Positions 58,429-64,000 of a DNA stretch of 64,000 bases are shown here, piece by piece (the first letter of the stretch is position 1; every line of letters starts with the position of its first letter). The translations under genes and the position numbers were made by a program. The notes under the pieces are model-generated. The model saw nothing but the letters and a program-made list of their open reading frames with translations. It was not told where the DNA came from and did not search any database. Source of the DNA: Mycobacterium arosiense ATCC BAA-1401 = DSM 45069. GTDB taxonomy: Bacteria > Actinomycetota > Actinomycetes > Mycobacteriales > Mycobacteriaceae. The stretch spans positions 62,001 through 126,000 of the forward strand of contig NZ_MVHG01000006.1 in NCBI RefSeq assembly GCF_002086125.1, written 5' to 3'.

Positions 58429-59940
58429 ATGGTGACCACGACAATTGCCAAGCCCGGCAATCCTTACCTCGAGGACTTTTTGGCGCCGGTGAGCGCGGAA
58501 GTCACCGCGCACGACCTGCGCGTCACCGGACACATTCCCGACCACCTCGACGGGCGTTACCTGCGCAACGGCCCCAACCCGGTCGCAGAGGTGAACCCGA
58601 CGGTCTACCACTGGTTCAGCGGCGACGGCATGGTGCACGCGGTGGCGCTGCGCGGGGGCGAGGCGCGTTGGTACCGCAACCGGTGGGTGCGCACCGCGCA
58701 CGTCTGCGCCGAACTCGGCGAGCCTGCGCCCAGCGGACTGAACCCGCGGGCCGGCATGCTCTCCGTCGGGCCTAACACCAATGTGCTGAGCCATGCCGGA
58801 CAAACGCTCGCGCTTGTCGAGGGGGGCGGGGCGACCTACCGCCTGACGGACGAGCTGGACACCGAGGGGCCCTGCGATTTCGACGGCACGTTGGGCGGGG
58901 GATACACCGCGCACCCCCACGCCGACCCGCGGACCGGCGAATTGCACGCCGTCTCCTACTCGTTCACCCGCGGGCGCACCGTGCAGTACTCCGTCATCGA
59001 CACCGCCGGCCGGGCCCGGCGCACGGTGGACATCGAGGTCGGCGGGTCGCCGATGATGCACGACTTCTCGCTGACCGACAAATACGTGGTGCTCTACGAC
59101 CTGCCGGTGACCTTCGACGCCGTGCAGGTGATGCCGACGAACGTGCCGCGCCGGTTGAGTTTGCCGGCCCGGCTGGTGATGCAGTCGCTCATCGGACGCG
59201 TGCGGGTGCCCAGCCCGATGACGACGGCGATCAACCGCAATCGCGAGCCGATCTATCGGATGCCCTACCGCTGGAACCCGGACTATCAGGCGCGCATCGG
59301 GGTCATGCCGCGCGATGGCGGCAACTCCGACATCCGCTGGTTCGACATCGAGCCCTGCTACGTCTACCACCCGCTCAACGCCTACTCCGAGATGCGCGAT
59401 GGGGCGGAGGTTCTGGTGCTCGACGTGGTGCGCTACTCGCGGATGTTCGACCGTGACCTGCGGGGTCCGGGCGACAGCCGGCCGACGCTGGACCGCTGGA
59501 CCGTCAACCTGGCGACCGGGGCGGTCGCCACCGAACGCCGCGACGATCGCCCACAGGAATTCCCGCGCATCAACGAGAGTCTGCTCGGCGGGCGGCACCG
59601 GTACGGCTACACCATCGGCACCGAAGGCGGTTACCTGTCGGGCGGGGCGTCGCCGATGTCCACCGCCCTGTACAAACACGACTACGCCACCGGTTCCGGC
59701 GCGGCCGCCGACCTCGATGCCGGCCTTTTGCTCGGCGAGATGTCCTTCGTGCCCAACCCCACACCGCGCGCCGAAGATGACGGCCTCCTGATCGGCTTCG
59801 GCTATCACCGCGACCACGACGAGGGCCAACTGCTGTTGCTGGACGCGCAGACGCTCGAGCACGTCGCCACCGTGCACCTGCCGCAGCGGGTGCCGATGGG
59901 CTTCCACGGCAACTGGGCGCCCTACGGCCCATTGAGCTAA
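58429..59940 (+). CDS. Carotenoid cleavage oxygenase (Rv0654-like)
   Basis: 503 residues of the RPE65/CCD family, matching the 501-residue Rv0654, which cleaves carotenoids and apocarotenoids. The iron is held by four His, recognisable in YTAHPHADP near 160, PMMHDFSLTD near 207, YVYHPLNAYSE near 310 and the C-terminal MGFHGNW. The N-terminal GHIPDHLDGRYLRNGPNPVA is diagnostic. It starts 12 nt after the TetR operator-like repeat. No carotenoid-synthesis genes are in the window. Confidence 0.92.
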   Translation: MVTTTIAKPGNPYLEDFLAPVSAEVTAHDLRVTGHIPDHLDGRYLRNGPNPVAEVNPTVYHWFSGDGMVHAVALRGGEARWYRNRWVRTAHVCAELGEPAPSGLNPRAGMLSVGPNTNVLSHAGQTLALVEGGGATYRLTDELDTEGPCDFDGTLGGGYTAHPHADPRTGELHAVSYSFTRGRTVQYSVIDTAGRARRTVDIEVGGSPMMHDFSLTDKYVVLYDLPVTFDAVQVMPTNVPRRLSLPARLVMQSLIGRVRVPSPMTTAINRNREPIYRMPYRWNPDYQARIGVMPRDGGNSDIRWFDIEPCYVYHPLNAYSEMRDGAEVLVLDVVRYSRMFDRDLRGPGDSRPTLDRWTVNLATGAVATERRDDRPQEFPRINESLLGGRHRYGYTIGTEGGYLSGGASPMSTALYKHDYATGSGAAADLDAGLLLGEMSFVPNPTPRAEDDGLLIGFGYHRDHDEGQLLLLDAQTLEHVATVHLPQRVPMGFHGNWAPYGPLS

Positions 59941-60025
59941 CACGTGCGTCAAATAAGTTGAGCCGCGGGCCTTCCGGGTGCTCTCAGGACGGCCAATTTT
60001 TGCCCGCAGTGCTCGGCATCCCTGA

Positions 60026-60052
60026 TGCCTTAAGGCAGGCGTGCGCTACAGT
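60026..60052 (+). promoter_or_regulatory. mkl promoter region with palindrome
   Basis: A perfect 12-nt palindrome TGCCTTAAGGCA (60026-60037) sits at the -35 position of a -10-like TACAGT (60047-60052). The spacing is about 9 nt, so the palindrome overlaps where the -35 box would be. This is a candidate regulator site for mkl. Confidence 0.4.
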
Positions 60053-60110
60053 GACTCATGCCACATAAAAGGGCAGGTGGCGGGCACGAGAGTCGACGGA
60101 AGGATTTCCC

Positions 60111-61121
60111 ATGGGCGTCGCTATCGAGGTGAACGGACTTACCAAGTCCTTCGGTTCCTCGAGGATTTGGGAAGACGTGACGCTGGAAATCCCCGCCGGG
60201 GAGGTCAGCGTCCTGCTGGGGCCTTCCGGTACCGGCAAATCCGTGTTCCTGAAGTCCTTGATCGGTTTGTTGCGGCCCGAGCGCGGCTCGGTGGTCATCG
60301 ACGGCACCGACATCCTGCAGTGCACGGCCAAGGAGCTCTACGAGATCCGCACGCTGTTCGGGGTGATGTTCCAGGACGGCGCGCTGTTCGGTTCGATGAA
60401 CCTGTTCGACAACGCGGCGTTCCCGCTGCGCGAGCACACCAAGAAGAAGGAAAGCGAGATCCGTGACATCGTCATGGAGAAGCTGACCCTGGTCGGTCTC
60501 GGTGGTGACGAGAAGAAGTTCCCCGGCGAGATCTCCGGTGGTATGCGCAAGCGCGCCAGCCTGGCCCGTGCCCTGGTGATGGATCCGCAGATCATCCTGT
60601 GCGACGAGCCGGACTCCGGTCTGGACCCGGTGCGTACCGCCTATCTGAGCCAGTTGATCCTCGACATCAACGCCCAGATCGACGCCACGGTGCTCATCGT
60701 TACCCACAACATCAACATCGCCCGCACCGTGCCGGACAACATGGGGATGCTGTTCCGTCGCAAGCTGGTCATGTTCGGCCCGCGTGAGGTGCTGTTGACC
60801 AGCGACGAGCCGGTGGTACGGCAGTTCCTCAACGGTCGCCGGATCGGGCCGATCGGCATGTCCGAGGAAAAGGACGAGGCGACCATGGCCGAAGAGCAGG
60901 CCGCACTCGACGCCGGCCAGCATGCCGGCGGTGTCGAGGAGATCGAGGGGGTGCCCCCGCAGATCGTCGCCTCACCGGGCATGCCGGAGCGCAAGGCCGT
61001 CGCCCGCCGCCAGGCCCGGGTGCGCGAGATCCTGCACACCCTGCCGCCGAAGGCGCAAGCCGCGATCATCGACGACATGGAAGGCACCCACAAGTATCGG
61101 GCGCACGAGGTCGGCGAGTAG
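60111..61121 (+). CDS. mkl: ABC transporter ATPase Mkl (MceG)
   Basis: 336 residues. Walker A LLGPSGTGKSVFLKSL is near 36, the signature SGGMRKRASLARAL near 142 and Walker B IILCDEPDSGLDPV near 160. A ~80-residue C-terminal extension follows the ATPase core (EEKDEATMAEEQAALDAGQH). Mkl/MceG energises all Mce lipid transporters, importing cholesterol (Mce4) and fatty acids (Mce1). It stands alone here, as in M. tuberculosis. Start ATG 60111 with a weak ribosome site. Confidence 0.94.
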   Translation: MGVAIEVNGLTKSFGSSRIWEDVTLEIPAGEVSVLLGPSGTGKSVFLKSLIGLLRPERGSVVIDGTDILQCTAKELYEIRTLFGVMFQDGALFGSMNLFDNAAFPLREHTKKKESEIRDIVMEKLTLVGLGGDEKKFPGEISGGMRKRASLARALVMDPQIILCDEPDSGLDPVRTAYLSQLILDINAQIDATVLIVTHNINIARTVPDNMGMLFRRKLVMFGPREVLLTSDEPVVRQFLNGRRIGPIGMSEEKDEATMAEEQAALDAGQHAGGVEEIEGVPPQIVASPGMPERKAVARRQARVREILHTLPPKAQAAIIDDMEGTHKYRAHEVGE

Positions 61122-61178
61122 GGCGCGGTGCCGGATGAGTTTCGCGATAACTCCGCGTAACACCTCCGGCCCGCCCTC

Positions 61179-61207
61179 TTGACGACGGGCCGTAAACCGA
61201 CCAGTCT
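61179..61207 (+). promoter_or_regulatory. Candidate rpoB promoter P1
   Basis: TTGACG (61179-61184), 17 nt, CAGTCT (61202-61207). The -35 box is good and the -10 is weak. It is about 310 nt before the rpoB start. Mycobacterial rpoB is reported to have two promoters. Confidence 0.45.
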
Positions 61208-61283
61208 GTTGGGCAGCATGTATCCAGCGGAAAGTCGAGATGCCAGCCAGCGCCGATGTCCCTGGACCGCTACTGCTGGGATG

Positions 61284-61312
61284 TTGAGGAATGCGCCGTC
61301 CTGCGCTATTGT
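61284..61312 (+). promoter_or_regulatory. Candidate rpoB promoter P2
   Basis: TTGAGG (61284-61289), 17 nt, TATTGT (61307-61312), a well-formed SigA promoter about 200 nt before the start of rpoB. Confidence 0.55.
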
Positions 61313-61412
61313 TGGACGTTGCGCTGGCTACCTCCTGCCCACCTCACCCGCCACCTGACACCGTGGTCTAAGCCTGAGCCCCCTTACGTGGCTTAGTTCT
61401 AGTTGCGCGTGA

Positions 61413-64000
<2,588 letters not shown>

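Overview
The window is a GC-rich chromosomal segment from a slow-growing Mycobacterium. This rests on the gene order, which follows the M. tuberculosis Rv0625c-Rv0655-rpoB block: recC-recB-recD, echA3, rpmG2, hadABC, tRNA-Trp, secE-nusG, rplK-rplA, the mmaA genes, lipG, a GH38 mannosidase, rplJ-rplL, a carotenoid oxygenase, mkl, rpoB. An uninterrupted galT, only two mmaA genes, a cyanase and a molybdoenzyme between recC and echA3, and no toxin-antitoxin genes between mkl and rpoB all differ from M. tuberculosis. They would fit the M. avium complex or a relative, but the species is an inference. Comparisons with M. tuberculosis are from memory.

Layout. 1-5 kb: a relic of a cytochrome P450 gene, a NYN/OST-HTH protein, an alpha/beta hydrolase, and three GAF-ANTAR regulators. 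5-9 kb: an acyl-adenylating enzyme and a FUSC-type membrane protein. 9.2-13 kb: galT-galK-Mut7-C with overlapping stops and starts, then a PAS-ANTAR regulator. 13-18.2 kb: an exported GH92 mannosidase, convergent with a membrane protein that carries a kinase-like domain. 18.3-21.4 kb: two tandem SAM methyltransferases and a broken 13E12-type (DUF222-HNH) gene. 21.4-30.5 kb: a coupled recC-recB-recD-TVP38 operon. 30.5-35.8 kb: an accessory block with a cyclopropane-synthase-like methyltransferase, a nitroreductase, a cyanase, and a bis-MGD-type oxidoreductase that lacks its Fe-S cysteines and is paired with a small helical protein. 35.9-38.5 kb: echA3, a membrane-anchored protein, an MBL hydrolase and an orphan VapB-like antitoxin.

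38.6-43.3 kb is the core translation and mycolate block: tRNA-Thr, tRNA-Met, rpmG2, hadA-hadB-hadC (the FAS-II dehydratase that elongates meromycolate), tRNA-Trp, secE, nusG, rplK, rplA. 43.4-45.3 kb holds an ECF sigma factor and its DGPF/YCII partner. 45.4-49.7 kb holds mmaA4, mmaA1, lipG and a UbiB-type kinase on the minus strand. 49.7-56.1 kb holds a DUF664 protein, a GH38 mannosidase, a small protein called fabD2 in M. tuberculosis, and a ROK sugar kinase. 56.1-57.7 kb holds a DUF1772 relic, a structured rplJ leader, rplJ, rplL and a strong terminator. 57.7-64 kb holds a TetR regulator divergent from a carotenoid oxygenase with an operator-like repeat between them, then mkl and the 5' part of rpoB, which runs off the window.

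Most of the window is ordinary mycobacterial core. The parts most worth a second look are the Fe-S-less molybdoenzyme and its partner, the kinase-like domain inside a flippase-type membrane protein, the cluster of ANTAR regulators, the gene relics, and the three-hairpin rplJ leader. I saw no CRISPR array, intact insertion sequence, prophage or replication origin.
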